Source: Pantanalinema rosaneae (lineage in GTDB: Bacteria > Cyanobacteriota > Cyanobacteriia > Leptolyngbyales > Leptolyngbyaceae). From it: a DNA stretch of 64,000 nucleotides. Of this stretch, positions 1-9,177 are shown in pieces. The stretch spans positions 23,617 through 87,616 of the forward strand of contig NZ_JBLZFZ010000030.1 of the NCBI RefSeq assembly GCF_050753385.1, written 5' to 3'. The notes below the pieces were generated by a model that was given only the letters and a program-made list of their open reading frames with translations, was not told the DNA's origin and did no database searches. How positions within the stretch are numbered: the first letter of the stretch is position 1; every line of letters begins with the position of its first letter. Both the position numbers and the translations under genes were made by a program.

Positions 1-63
1 CCGCAGGTAGCCGTTAAACCATGTTTTAGCAGCCCTCCTTAACCACCTCAAGATCCAGATTTT

Positions 64-136
64 GCCCCCCTAGCCCCCCAAATTTGGGGGGAATTAGAAC
101 CTTCAAAGTCCCCCAGCATTGGGGGATATAGGGGGC
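64..136. repeat. Dispersed GC-rich palindromic repeat, copy A
   Basis: An imperfect inverted repeat. It opens with GCCCCCCTAGCCCCCC, has a short AATTTGGGGGG turn, then runs TTCAAAGTCCCCCAGCATT and GGGGGATATAGGGGGC. The outer ends mirror each other. Related copies lie at 46562-46633 and 58990-59083, always between genes. Here it sits downstream of mtnA. It looks like a small non-coding dispersed element and could also act as a transcription-ending hairpin. No ORF is present. Confidence 0.8.
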
Positions 137-258
137 GAGACAGCCTTAACCATCAAACAGATACTTGTGTGTACACAGTATTTTAGGGAAAAAGGGTGGA
201 GAGCGGAAAAATGCTCCTATGGTTAATGGGGTGAATGATCACATGCCAAGCGAATGAT

Positions 259-1344
259 CTAAACAGCGACTAGAGGCTGTAGACGAGCTTGCAAATCTGC
301 CGGAGCGATCGCCCCATGTTCGGTAATAATGGCGGCGATTAAGTGGGCTGGTGTGACATCAAACGCGGGATTGTAGAATTCAGCGCCTTCTGGACAAAGT
401 ATCGTGTCACCTACGGAGTAAACCTCACTGGGATGGCGTTCTTCGATCGGGATCTGACTACCATCCGTAATCGCAAAATCGATCGTGGATAACGGTGCTG
501 CTACAAAGAACGGAATGTTGTGAGCTTTGGCAACCAGTGCCACGCTATAAGTGCCAATTTTATTGGCGGTATCGCCATTTGCCGCAATCCGATCGGCTCC
601 TACCACCACCGCATCAATCATGCCGCGCTGCATACAGTGAGCCGCCATATTATCGGTAATCACTGTGACGGGAATCCCTTCCTGTACACATTCCCAGGCG
701 GTTAGTTTTGCCCCTTGCAAACGCGGACGAGTTTCATCGGCAAATACCCGTTCTAACCGTCCGGCTGTCCATGCCGATCGCACGACTCCGAGGGCTGTCC
801 CATACCCGGCGGTGGCTAAGGCTCCGGCATTACAGTGAGTCAGCAATCGCAGTTTTCCGGGCTGGCTAGGTAACACGGTTAAGCCATGATCGCCAATTTG
901 CTGGCAGGTTCGCACATCATCGGTATTAATGGTTTGAGCCGTTTCTAACAGTACCGCTTTAATGTGATCAACCTCACCCGTGGTTTGATGAGCGGTTTTC
1001 AGCATCAGATCGATCGCCCAAAACAGATTCACCGCCGTAGGACGAGTTGCCCGTAGCCGCTTCGCCACTAATTCCAGTTGCGCCAGGAATTGCGTCCGAT
1101 CGTGGGTCTGAATCTCTCGCGCTCCCAGGTACATACCATAGGCTGCTGCCACTCCAATTGCAGGCGCACCCCGGACAATCATGGTTTCGATCGCCGTTGC
1201 CATGTCTTCGGATTGGTGGATATCTACCACCTCATACTCATTCGGTAAACGGGTTTGGTCAATTAACAGGACGCGATCGTCCTTCCAGATCACGGGATAT
1301 ACCGGATTAGCAGCCATGAATTTTGCTTCGGGAGTCAACAGCAC
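259..1344 (-). CDS. mtnA: Methylthioribose-1-phosphate isomerase
   Basis: Isomerises 5-methylthioribose-1-phosphate to methylthioribulose-1-phosphate in the methionine salvage pathway, in the cytoplasm. The 361-aa protein has the normal family length and belongs to the eIF2B-like fold. Visible motifs are RGAPAIG near residue 60, THCNAG with the catalytic Cys near residue 170, and GADRIAANGD with the catalytic Asp near 250, followed by NKIGTY. A second in-frame ATG at 1317 (MAANPVYP) is an equally plausible start. The gene begins 3 bp after the Uma2 nuclease stop, so the two are probably co-transcribed from upstream. No other methionine-salvage gene is in the window. Confidence 0.93.
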   Translation of the reverse strand: MLLTPEAKFMAANPVYPVIWKDDRVLLIDQTRLPNEYEVVDIHQSEDMATAIETMIVRGAPAIGVAAAYGMYLGAREIQTHDRTQFLAQLELVAKRLRATRPTAVNLFWAIDLMLKTAHQTTGEVDHIKAVLLETAQTINTDDVRTCQQIGDHGLTVLPSQPGKLRLLTHCNAGALATAGYGTALGVVRSAWTAGRLERVFADETRPRLQGAKLTAWECVQEGIPVTVITDNMAAHCMQRGMIDAVVVGADRIAANGDTANKIGTYSVALVAKAHNIPFFVAAPLSTIDFAITDGSQIPIEERHPSEVYSVGDTILCPEGAEFYNPAFDVTPAHLIAAIITEHGAIAPADLQARLQPLVAV

Positions 1345-1347
1345 TCC

Positions 1348-2013
1348 TCATTCTACTAGTCCCCCTGGGGTCATTTGTCGCCGTAGGTCACGCAACATCT
1401 GACTACTACCCACTTGTAAGGCTTTAGCAATTAACTCAGGAACGAGGACAGAAATAGCCAGATGAGGAAATACTTGACTGACAGTTGATTCCTGGTATTG
1501 CCCGTTCTCCAGCAGATAAATCATCAGCTTGCCACTGTCATAAATCCAGACTTCGGGGACTTGTAGCAGTTCGTAAGCATCCAGAGTCGTTTTAGAGGTG
1601 ACATCTGCTTCGATCGCCAGATCAGGCGGTGGATACACACTTAAATCCATCCGCAGACAATCCCGCACCGCCTCAGCATGAGCGATATAAAAACAGGTAT
1701 CCGGTTCCAGTCCAACTTTTTTCGCTTTTTCTTTAAAAGTGGTAGAACCAAAGTCCTCCCAATCCCGTTCCTGGGCATCTAATAGCGTAGTGACAATAGC
1801 AGCAATCAGCCGATGAAACCGCTCGTAAGCCGGTAACGGTGACATAATCTCCAACACACCATTGCAGTATGCGATCCGAGTCCGACGGTCTTCTCCTAGT
1901 TCAGTCAGGATGGCTTCAAACTCCTCCCAACTCACCTCGGTGATCGTCACCATGCTGCCGGTCGCTAATTGCAAATTTTTAATCGGAATTTTGACTGGAG
2001 CGGCGATCGTCAT
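1348..2013 (-). CDS. Uma2 family (DUF820) PD-(D/E)XK nuclease-like protein
   Basis: A 221-aa member of the Uma2/DUF820 family, a restriction-endonuclease-like fold that is very abundant in cyanobacteria and whose role is unknown. The family core is visible: a strand ending in PPPDLAIEADV, then SKT and the helix LDAYELLQVPEVWIYD. The C-terminus ends in a Gln/Arg-rich tail. It lies 3 bp upstream of mtnA on the same strand, which suggests co-transcription without implying a functional link. It is downstream of dxs, but two hairpins separate them. Family assignment is firm; any nuclease activity is inferred from the fold. Confidence 0.85.
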   Translation of the reverse strand: MTIAAPVKIPIKNLQLATGSMVTITEVSWEEFEAILTELGEDRRTRIAYCNGVLEIMSPLPAYERFHRLIAAIVTTLLDAQERDWEDFGSTTFKEKAKKVGLEPDTCFYIAHAEAVRDCLRMDLSVYPPPDLAIEADVTSKTTLDAYELLQVPEVWIYDSGKLMIYLLENGQYQESTVSQVFPHLAISVLVPELIAKALQVGSSQMLRDLRRQMTPGGLVE

Positions 2014-2103
2014 AACAGCACAACTCTCCCTTACCGATAAGTCGGATTAGCCATAGCCTAACGCATCCCAAAATGAATGAATTGACCTATCCCAGCAACA
2101 GGA

Positions 2104-2137
2104 AAGTCGATCGTAGGGATGCTCCCGCGATCGACTT
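2104..2137. repeat. Perfect hairpin in the dxs-Uma2 spacer
   Basis: Arms AAGTCGATCG (2104-2113) and CGATCGACTT (2128-2137) are perfectly complementary. A second inner stem, GGGA/TCCC, lies within the loop. On the minus strand the structure falls between dxs and the Uma2 gene and could end or attenuate dxs read-through. No long U-run follows, so calling it a terminator would be speculative. Confidence 0.6.
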
Positions 2138-2195
2138 CTTAAGCTGATCAATTTAACGCAATTACTCAGGAGATCTCTGAGAAAGATCTTACCCC

Positions 2196-2269
2196 TGTAC
2201 GGGTTTAGCATTCGGCAGATTATCTCTGACCGATTGCGAAGACTATTGACCGAATGCCAAACCCCTACA
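2196..2269. repeat. 20-bp inverted repeat downstream of dxs
   Basis: Arms 2196-2215 (TGTACGGGTTTAGCATTCGG) and 2250-2269 (CCGAATGCCAAACCCCTACA) pair at 18 of 20 positions around a 34-nt loop. It lies 33 bp past the dxs stop codon, inside the 288-bp spacer. It could be a dxs terminator or 3' stabiliser, or a small MITE-like element. Nothing else in the window matches the arms. Confidence 0.6.
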
Positions 2270-2301
2270 ATTTGTGGAGATAAATTCTTCTGGAAATGGC
2301 T

Positions 2302-4206
2302 TTAAACATTGACAGCAGATGGTTGCTGGCTAAATAGCTTCAGAATCCGTTCTGCCATTTGCGGTGGCGTTAACCCCAGTTCGGACTTGGATTCGTTCGG
2401 TTCAGCATGATCCACCAAGATATCCGGAACGCCAATGCGAGTCACTGGCACAGTCACCTCCGCATCCAGCAGGGCTTCCGCGATCGCAGAGCCAAAGCCA
2501 CCAGGGAGACAACCTTCTTCCAGCGTCACCACCCGACCGATCTTTTGAGCCAGAGGCAGAATCAATTCGGTGTCTAGCGGTTTGGCAAAGCGGGCATTGA
2601 CTACCGTTGCCTCGATCCCATGTTCACTGAGGATTTCTGCCGTTTGCATCGCTGGATAAACCATTGAGCCATAACCCACCAGCAACACATCATCGCCCTG
2701 GCGGAGAATTTCCCCTTTCCCGATCGGCAACGGCTCCCAGCCTTCTTCCATTAAGGGTACTCCGTAACCATTGCCTCGGGGATAGCGCATGGCGATCGGA
2801 CCTGTGTACTGAATTCCGGTGACGAGCATTTGTTGCAGTTCCGCTTCATCCTTGGGAGCCATCAGCACCATGTTGGGAATACAACGGAGATAGGAAATGT
2901 CATACATTCCCTGGTGCGTCGGTCCATCGGCACCCACAATCCCCGCCCGATCCATACAGAAGAATACAGGCAGATTTTGAATACAGACATCGTGAATAAT
3001 CTGGTCAAATGCCCGTTGCAGGAAGGTGGAGTAAATCGTCGCTACGGGGCGCATACCCTCACAGGCTAAGCCTGCGGCTAGTGTTACCGCATGTTGCTCG
3101 GCAATCCCCACGTCAATGTACTGATTGGGCACCCGTTTTTGCAGAATGTCCAATCCCGTCCCCGTCGCCATTGCCGCCGTAATCCCAAGAATCCGAGGAT
3201 CGTTTTCTGCCAACTTGCTCAAGGTCTCGCCAAACACCTTGGAATAGCTGGGTGGCTTGGGTTTGTTCGATGGAATGGCTTTGCCAGTAGCGAGATTAAA
3301 CGGCGATTGGGCATGGTAGCCAACCTGGTCTTTTTCAGCTAGTTCGTAGCCTTTTCCTTTTACCGTTGCCACATGCACCAGCACTGGCCCTGGTTGTTTA
3401 TGGGCTTGCTGGAAGGTAGCGATCAGTTCCTCCAGGTTGTGACCATCGATCGGTCCCATGTAGGTAAAGCCCAATTCTTCAAACACCGCCCCGACTTTGG
3501 GCACTGCTAACCGCTTCATCCCTTCCTTGACCCGACCCAATTCGGGAGCCAGAGAACCGCCGACAAAGGGCAGATGCTTAAACTGCTCCTCCAAATTCTC
3601 AGACAGGAATTGTACCGGTGGACTTAAGCGAAGTTTGTTCAGGTAACGGGGAATGGCTCCCACATTAGGAGAGATCGACATTTCGTTGTCATTCAGGACA
3701 ACTAGCAAATTCGTTTTGGGTAGATGACCCGCGTGGTTAATGGCTTCCAACGCCATGCCACCTGTCAAGGCTCCATCCCCAATCACCGCCGCCACTTTGT
3801 ATTTGTCCCCTTGCAGATCCCGCGCTAATGCCATGCCTAACGCTGCCGAAATACTGGTGGAGGCATGACCTGCACCGAAGTGATCAAACTTGCTTTCACA
3901 GCGCTTGAGATAGCCCGCAATGCCATCTTTTTGTCGCAAGGTATGAAAACGGGAGTAACGACCAGTCAACAACTTATGCGGATATGCCTGGTGTCCTACG
4001 TCCCACACGACTTTGTCGCGATCGAGATCCAGAGTGTGGTACAACGCAAGGGTCAGTTCTACCACCCCCAAACCAGGTCCGAGGTGACCACCAGATGCCG
4101 CGATCGTTTGCAAATGCTTCTCACGAATCTGGCGGGCAAGCTGCTGGAGTTGATGTATCGAAAGGTCGTGCAACTGGTTCGGGTGGGTAATTTCACTCAG
4201 ATGCAT
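2302..4206 (-). CDS. dxs: 1-deoxy-D-xylulose-5-phosphate synthase
   Basis: Condenses pyruvate with glyceraldehyde-3-phosphate to DXP. This is the first step of the MEP isoprenoid pathway, which feeds carotenoids, phytol and quinones, and also supplies thiamine and pyridoxal. At 634 aa it has the usual length. The thiamine-diphosphate site is visible as IGDGALTGG (Gly-Asp-Gly at residues 143-145) followed by NDNEMSIS. The second half carries DRAGIVGADGPTHQG and the transketolase C-terminal domain (PLDTELI...LEEG). Start ATG at 4206 fits MHLSEITHP. It is transcribed divergently from the secreted protein at 4505. Confidence 0.97.
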   Translation of the reverse strand: MHLSEITHPNQLHDLSIHQLQQLARQIREKHLQTIAASGGHLGPGLGVVELTLALYHTLDLDRDKVVWDVGHQAYPHKLLTGRYSRFHTLRQKDGIAGYLKRCESKFDHFGAGHASTSISAALGMALARDLQGDKYKVAAVIGDGALTGGMALEAINHAGHLPKTNLLVVLNDNEMSISPNVGAIPRYLNKLRLSPPVQFLSENLEEQFKHLPFVGGSLAPELGRVKEGMKRLAVPKVGAVFEELGFTYMGPIDGHNLEELIATFQQAHKQPGPVLVHVATVKGKGYELAEKDQVGYHAQSPFNLATGKAIPSNKPKPPSYSKVFGETLSKLAENDPRILGITAAMATGTGLDILQKRVPNQYIDVGIAEQHAVTLAAGLACEGMRPVATIYSTFLQRAFDQIIHDVCIQNLPVFFCMDRAGIVGADGPTHQGMYDISYLRCIPNMVLMAPKDEAELQQMLVTGIQYTGPIAMRYPRGNGYGVPLMEEGWEPLPIGKGEILRQGDDVLLVGYGSMVYPAMQTAEILSEHGIEATVVNARFAKPLDTELILPLAQKIGRVVTLEEGCLPGGFGSAIAEALLDAEVTVPVTRIGVPDILVDHAEPNESKSELGLTPPQMAERILKLFSQQPSAVNV

Positions 4207-4504
4207 ACCGGGGTATCCTCTGGCTTATTGAAGTTTGCTTGTTTACTCTTACCAGAGTAGAGGATTAAGGGTCATGAATTCGGGTAAAGTGGTAGCATTT
4301 TTTATTTCGATTCTGAGTTAAAAATTAGGCTTTCTTTACAGAGAACCGCTTGCCAGCAACACCAACTCCTGCATTCCCTATGTAACATTTCTGGCTCAAA
4401 TTATCACTGCCCTGGGAAATAGACAGGCTATAATCACTGCGCCGATGCCTGCCACACTGAAAGATATGCGAAGATAACGGCAGCATTATGGCTTCTGCCT
4501 GTCA

Positions 4505-5191
4505 GTGCAAGGTTTTACCATGTCATACCCATCATTCCCATTCTCAACCCTGATGAAATTTCTCCGACCGCTTTACTTCAGCCGAGGTCTGGCTGGGTTC
4601 AGCATCATGGCTGGTCTATTTGCCGTTACCTTCCCCCTAGACCCCGCGATCGCGAATGACTTTGACAGTTGCACCAACCGCCTAGTCGGGTTGCAAATTG
4701 CACCAGAAGCGGCGGCGGATGCCTGTTCCCGCGCCCTGAGACCCAATGACATTTCGGATTGTGTTAGCCGGATCAGTCGTAATTCACCGATCGCGGCGGG
4801 AGCAGCACTAGAAGCCTGTCGCCAAGTGAGACGACCTGTGGAGATGGCAAGGTGTGTGCTGGATGTGCGGGGACAAGTTTCAACGGCTCTGGATGATACT
4901 GTTTTGGATTACTGTCGGCGCAGCCTGTTGCCCGATCGCTATGCTAGCTGTGTCACAGGGGTCAGTAGAGGAGCAAAAATTGCGGCGGCTCCCGCCCTGG
5001 AAGCCTGTATTGATGCCTATGATTTCCCACGGGAAGTTGACCCCACGTTTATTCCTGTGAGTGCCATTCCACAACCGGTGATTACACCCGACCCAGTCAC
5101 CCCACCCGTGGTTCAACCGATTCCATCCCCTCCCCCGCAGACCACTACGCCAACTCCACCATCAGGTCCGGCTGTACCCGCCTTGTGGTAG
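4505..5191 (+). CDS. Exported protein with four Cys-containing helical repeats and a Pro-rich tail
   Basis: Not a family I recognise. The 228-aa product starts with a basic and hydrophobic leader that ends near residue 50 at AIAND, consistent with export. Residues about 55-170 hold four related units of about 30-35 aa. They alternate a Cys at a helix start (CTNRL, CVSRI, CVLDV, CVTGV) with a second Cys preceded by small residues (AADAC, ALEAC, LDYC, ALEAC). The spacing suggests disulphide-paired helical hairpins. The last 50 residues are Pro/Thr rich, as in periplasmic or cell-wall linkers. Met6 is an alternative start. The gene stands alone, ending convergently with pxcA. Confidence 0.75.
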   Translation: MQGFTMSYPSFPFSTLMKFLRPLYFSRGLAGFSIMAGLFAVTFPLDPAIANDFDSCTNRLVGLQIAPEAAADACSRALRPNDISDCVSRISRNSPIAAGAALEACRQVRRPVEMARCVLDVRGQVSTALDDTVLDYCRRSLLPDRYASCVTGVSRGAKIAAAPALEACIDAYDFPREVDPTFIPVSAIPQPVITPDPVTPPVVQPIPSPPPQTTTPTPPSGPAVPALW

Positions 5192-5222
5192 GTCAGGCAC
5201 AGGAAGCAACTATCCATCGAAA

Positions 5223-5262
5223 GCCCCTCGCCCGCTCTGGGAGAGGGGTTGGGGTGAGGGCA
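5223..5262. repeat. GC-rich hairpin between convergent genes
   Basis: GCCCCTCGCCCGCTCTGGGA followed by GAGGGGTTGGGGTGAGGGC. The CCCCTC and GAGGGG arms pair around a 13-nt loop. It is an extragenic sequence of the CCCTCACCCC type that is common in many bacteria. It lies between the ends of the 4505-5191 and pxcA genes and may serve both as a terminator, although no clear U-run follows. Confidence 0.55.
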
Positions 5263-5294
5263 ATTTAAGTTTTGTCCGTTACTCAGCCATTGCT

Positions 5295-6665
5295 CTACTC
5301 ATTCATTTCCTTATAGGTCGCCACGGCAGAAGGCGAAATGCGGTTGAGGTAGCGGAAAATCCAATACTTGAAGATCGTATCTAAAATCACCGGGAAGGTG
5401 GCGATAAACAGAAAAATAAAGGCATGGTTAGCCGGTAATCCCAAGTGTTTGGCAACGCCATCCAGTAACACTTCCCAACCGTGGGGAGAGTGAAAGCCGA
5501 CAAACATATCGGTAAACAAAATAATAATAAAGGCTTTAGCACTGTCACTTAGCCCATACACCACATCATCCATAAAGGATTTGAGGGCTTCAATACCTCG
5601 GCGATTCGTCACAATGACGATCGCAAATGCAACGAGGGATATGGCATCAGCAAACACATTTTTGATCGCATTGGAACTCTGCCGACTATACACATCAGCG
5701 ATTTCCCTTGCCTTTTCCTCTACTAACGTTTCCAGTTCTTCAGCCGCAATTCTAGGCGCTCGACCAATTAAGGCGTTAAATCGCAATCGTTCTTCAAAAA
5801 TATGTAGTTCTCGCAGCGCTTCTTCTTCTAATTCATAGTTAATAAATGGTTCAGCAACTGCCGGATCTCTGACCCGATCGACAATTTGACTGATGAACAC
5901 ATTTTTAGCAATCTGTTGGGTTAATAACGGGACAATAATCAACAACAATAGAAACCGGATCGCGGTAGCTGTTTTATTTTTAGAACTCCGAAACGTTTGA
6001 ACCACTTCCTGTTCGGAATTCGGATCTAGATCCCGTTTAATCCGATTCAAGGTGCCGAGAATTGATCGGGGCAATACACCCGTTTTATCCAACACCATTT
6101 CGCCACCGCCTTTCCGGGGCGTTCTTCCACCAGCGGCTGAACCCGGCACAAAGGTTTGTTGAGTCACTTTACCGTCTGAAGGCGGGTTATTGACCAGTCT
6201 GCCATTTTCATCCACTCCACTCACAGAATTGGGCGACGCGACTGGCACTAATGAGGTAGAAGAATTCGGAGTTTTATAGCGATCGATCACCTGATCAATA
6301 AACTTCAATTTTTCTAAGATCTCCTCAATTTGCTCCCGAGTTCTAGCCGGATAGGAACCCGATCGCACACTGGCAGAAAAATCAGTCAGATTAAAAAAGA
6401 ACCGACTTGCCCTGAATTCGCTTAACCGCAACTCAGCAATCTTCAAGTAATTTCTTAAATCCGCTTGAAAACATGCCAGGGTATTTTGGCTGTAGCGCGT
6501 TGAATTTGTAGTGATTTTGCTCCCCTCAAAATGCTCATCTTCGATCGCCCGAATCATTAAAGCCGCATCGTAAGCTTGATCTAAGGCACGTTCTGGGGTG
6601 TCTTCATACCACCGTTTCGCGTTTTGAATATATTGATTCAAGGTTGTAAAGAGAGATGTTCTCAT
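5295..6665 (-). CDS. pxcA: Proton extrusion protein PxcA (CemA family)
   Basis: An inner-membrane protein of the PxcA/CotA family, related to chloroplast CemA. It is needed for light-induced, Na+-dependent proton extrusion and pH balance when illumination changes. The soluble N-terminal half (about residues 1-240) carries RWYEDTPERALDQAYDA. The C-terminal half has about four hydrophobic segments, FLLLLIIVPLLTQQIA, AFAIVIVTN, AFIIILFTDMFVGFHSPHGWE and IFLFIATFPVILDT, ending in the family signature YWIFRYLNRISPSAV. I place the start at the ATG at 6665 (MRTSLF) because the six upstream residues add nothing family-like. The longer reading starts at 6683. It is divergent from the ATPase gene at 6884. 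Confidence 0.9.
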   Translation of the reverse strand: MRTSLFTTLNQYIQNAKRWYEDTPERALDQAYDAALMIRAIEDEHFEGSKITTNSTRYSQNTLACFQADLRNYLKIAELRLSEFRASRFFFNLTDFSASVRSGSYPARTREQIEEILEKLKFIDQVIDRYKTPNSSTSLVPVASPNSVSGVDENGRLVNNPPSDGKVTQQTFVPGSAAGGRTPRKGGGEMVLDKTGVLPRSILGTLNRIKRDLDPNSEQEVVQTFRSSKNKTATAIRFLLLLIIVPLLTQQIAKNVFISQIVDRVRDPAVAEPFINYELEEEALRELHIFEERLRFNALIGRAPRIAAEELETLVEEKAREIADVYSRQSSNAIKNVFADAISLVAFAIVIVTNRRGIEALKSFMDDVVYGLSDSAKAFIIILFTDMFVGFHSPHGWEVLLDGVAKHLGLPANHAFIFLFIATFPVILDTIFKYWIFRYLNRISPSAVATYKEMNE

Positions 6666-6886
6666 GACACATGCCAACCGCAATAAGTCCGAATTTAATA
6701 ACCAGAGAACTGAATAGAGCTAAATTCTGAAGCGATCGTAGCCAGAGGCGAGGCTAATGCAACATTTCTAACCATCATGGCCGGTTGCTTCAGCCCCATC
6801 AACCGTCTAGAGATGAAGCATCAAATCTTGAGAGCGCTACAGTTGAAGTACCAAGAGATTGTAACAAAATCATTTGAGGGTAATTG

Positions 6887-9100
6887 GTGAATTACGAGGC
6901 AGTTTGGATTACCGGAGCCACCCGCCGTGGCAAAACAACTCGGCTAATTCAGCAGTTCTGTCGCTGGATGGCACAGGTTGACCCGCAGAGTCACGCTGGC
7001 ATAGGGGTAGCAGAGCCAATAGGCGATCATTCCCCATCCCTGGAGATGCCGGGAGTGCTGGCGTTAGCCGCGATCGGGGATAACCGCTTTGATCTGGTCG
7101 ATCGGCTGACTCGGGCAACGGCAGGCAAATATCCCGTTCACGCCACAACCCCCCTTGGCTTTTTTGAAACCGAAGTGATTCTGTTCTGGCCGCTATTAAT
7201 TCAACAACTCGACCTCAAAGCCCAATTTCCCCTGCGATTAAACCCAGAAAATGAGCAGGAACTAGCCACCCGCCTCTGGCGAGCCCAGATTGATCGGGCG
7301 ATCGGACAATCAGCCGTGAATGAGTCGCGGTTAGTCCGGCGGGTCTTGGATTTATTGCAACTGGCGGCTTTAGCTCAAATCCCGATCGCGGAGATTCCCA
7401 CCATTCTGGAGCAAGGCTTGGGCGACAGGAATAGTGAGTTACCAATTCCGCCTCAAACGGTGGGGGAAATGCTGCAACAGTGGCAGAACTGGTGCTTAGA
7501 ACGGGGCTTGTTAACCTACGGCATCACCACCGGACTGTATGGACAATACCTGCTCCCCCATCCCACCTATCAGCAACATCTTTGCCAACGTTACGCGATC
7601 GTGCTCGCCGATGATGTCGATGAATATCCAGCGATCGCCCGACATCTGTTTGAAGTCATGCTGGATGCCGGAGTCAAGGCGGCCTTTACCTACAACCCGG
7701 ATGGTGCGGTACGGCTGGGTTTGGGAGCCGATCCTGAGTATTTGGCAGGTCTGGCGGATCGGTGTGACGTTGAGGTGTTAGCCACTCCAGTTGAGCCTGG
7801 TTTAAGCCTGGAATTAGGCGCATCTGTCGTGGAACTTGCCACTAATCCCACCTTTTTTGCCGCTCTGCCAGAAACCATACAGACGATCCAAACCATTTCC
7901 CGCGCTCAACTGCTGCGCCGAGTTGCTGAGGTGATTCTGGAAGCGGTACAGACCCATCAGGTTGAACCCCAGGAGGTTGCAGTAATCAGTCCGGGCTTGG
8001 ATGCGATCGCCCGGTATAGTTTGAGTGAAATTCTGTCCAAACATCACATTCCCGTGGAATCGCTCAACGATCAGCGTCCACTCACCAGTTCGCCGATCAT
8101 TCGGGCTTTATTAACCTTGCTCACACTGGTCTATCCCTATTTAGGGCGATTAGTCGATCGCGATGCCGTGGCTGAAATGTTGGTGGTGTTAAGTCAATCC
8201 CCTGGCAGGGGTAGAGGCTGGCGAGATCGGGGAGATGGGGGAGATGGAGAAGGTGAAGAACGGGATGGATCACGTCTATCCTTAAGTTCAGCGCTGTATC
8301 CCGCCTTGATTGATCCGGTACGAGCAGGATTGTTAGCAGACTTCTGCTTTGCTCCGCACCCCGATCGCCCCCGGTTGTTACCCACCACAACCTTCCCCCG
8401 GTGGGATCGCCTGGGTTATCAAGCCTCTACCGCCTATCAAACCATTGTGGATTGGATTGAACAGCAACAAACCCAACTGTCACAGCGATTAATTCCGAGT
8501 GCGGTTGCCTGTCTCGATCGCGCCATTCAGCAATTTTTCCTGGGTGGGGGAGCATTACCCTTCGATCAACTCGCGTCCCTGCGGCAGTTTATGGAGACAG
8601 CCCAGCATTATTGGGAGATCAGCGATCGGTTGCGGCGGAGCGATCGTAGTGATTCGGCTGGTTTTCAAACGATCAGCCAGTTCATCCAGCTTTTGCAAAG
8701 TGGCACTGTCACGGCTAATCCCTACCCCGTTCGCCCGATCGGACCTGCTAGTAATGCCGTCACCTTAGCGAATGTGTTTCAGTACCGCTCCAGTCGGCGG
8801 GCACATCGCTGGCAATTTTGGCTGGATGCTGGCTCACCTCGGTGGTTAAGTGGAGTCGATGCCTTATTTGCTGCCCCCTTATTCCTGCAATCCTGGTCTG
8901 GACGCGCCTGGACAGCAACAGACCTGATGACCAGTAATGAACAGCGATTACGGCGAATTTTACTGGATTTACTGGGACGATCGCGGGAAAAAGTGTATCT
9001 CTGCCACAGTGATCTGGCAACGAGTGGTCAGGAACAAACTGGCGTATTACTTTCGCTGCTGAATGCGGCAACGCCTTTGGAAACTTGGCTGCCTGCATAA
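6887..9100 (+). CDS. UvrD/AddB-like P-loop ATPase, SF1 helicase-related
   Basis: A 737-aa protein with an N-terminal Walker A (TGATRRGKTTRL) in its first 20 residues and a Walker-B-like stretch (IVLADDVDEYPAIARHLF) near residue 245. A later segment resembles the UvrD/AddB 2A region (VAVISPGLDAIARYSL, then HIPVESL and SSPIIRALLTLL). This layout resembles the inactivated helicase subunits AddB/RecC, so a role in DNA-end processing is likely but inferred. No ATG is available: the start is GTG 6887, with GAGGG 6 nt upstream, or TTG 6884. Residues about 440-463 are a Gly/Asp/Glu/Arg-rich insertion encoded by a purine tract resembling those found between genes elsewhere here. Confidence 0.65.
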   Translation: MNYEAVWITGATRRGKTTRLIQQFCRWMAQVDPQSHAGIGVAEPIGDHSPSLEMPGVLALAAIGDNRFDLVDRLTRATAGKYPVHATTPLGFFETEVILFWPLLIQQLDLKAQFPLRLNPENEQELATRLWRAQIDRAIGQSAVNESRLVRRVLDLLQLAALAQIPIAEIPTILEQGLGDRNSELPIPPQTVGEMLQQWQNWCLERGLLTYGITTGLYGQYLLPHPTYQQHLCQRYAIVLADDVDEYPAIARHLFEVMLDAGVKAAFTYNPDGAVRLGLGADPEYLAGLADRCDVEVLATPVEPGLSLELGASVVELATNPTFFAALPETIQTIQTISRAQLLRRVAEVILEAVQTHQVEPQEVAVISPGLDAIARYSLSEILSKHHIPVESLNDQRPLTSSPIIRALLTLLTLVYPYLGRLVDRDAVAEMLVVLSQSPGRGRGWRDRGDGGDGEGEERDGSRLSLSSALYPALIDPVRAGLLADFCFAPHPDRPRLLPTTTFPRWDRLGYQASTAYQTIVDWIEQQQTQLSQRLIPSAVACLDRAIQQFFLGGGALPFDQLASLRQFMETAQHYWEISDRLRRSDRSDSAGFQTISQFIQLLQSGTVTANPYPVRPIGPASNAVTLANVFQYRSSRRAHRWQFWLDAGSPRWLSGVDALFAAPLFLQSWSGRAWTATDLMTSNEQRLRRILLDLLGRSREKVYLCHSDLATSGQEQTGVLLSLLNAATPLETWLPA
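8205..8270. repeat. Purine-rich GGGAGATGG-type tract inside a coding region
   Basis: GGCAGGGGTAGAGGCTGG leads into repeated GGGGAGAT/GGGGGAGAT units. The same kind of tract separates genes at 21960-22000, 23922-23968, 45028-45068, 50272-50312 (complement) and 63897-63935. Here it is translated in frame into PGRGRGWRDRGDGGDGEGEE, within the ATPase at 6887-9100. Confidence 0.6.
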
Positions 9101-9116
9101 GGGACAATTGCCCCAG

Positions 9117-9161
9117 CCTGGAGCAGTCACCCAGTTTGCCCCTACCGCATCAAGCTCCAGG
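9117..9161. terminator. Possible shared bidirectional hairpin terminator
   Basis: CCTGGAGC (9117-9124) and GCTCCAGG (9154-9161) are perfect arms around a 29-nt loop, in the 77-bp gap between the convergent ends of the ATPase and the small exported protein. There is no strong U-run, so the function is tentative. Confidence 0.4.
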
Positions 9162-9177
9162 GGTGAACGAAGAGGCT

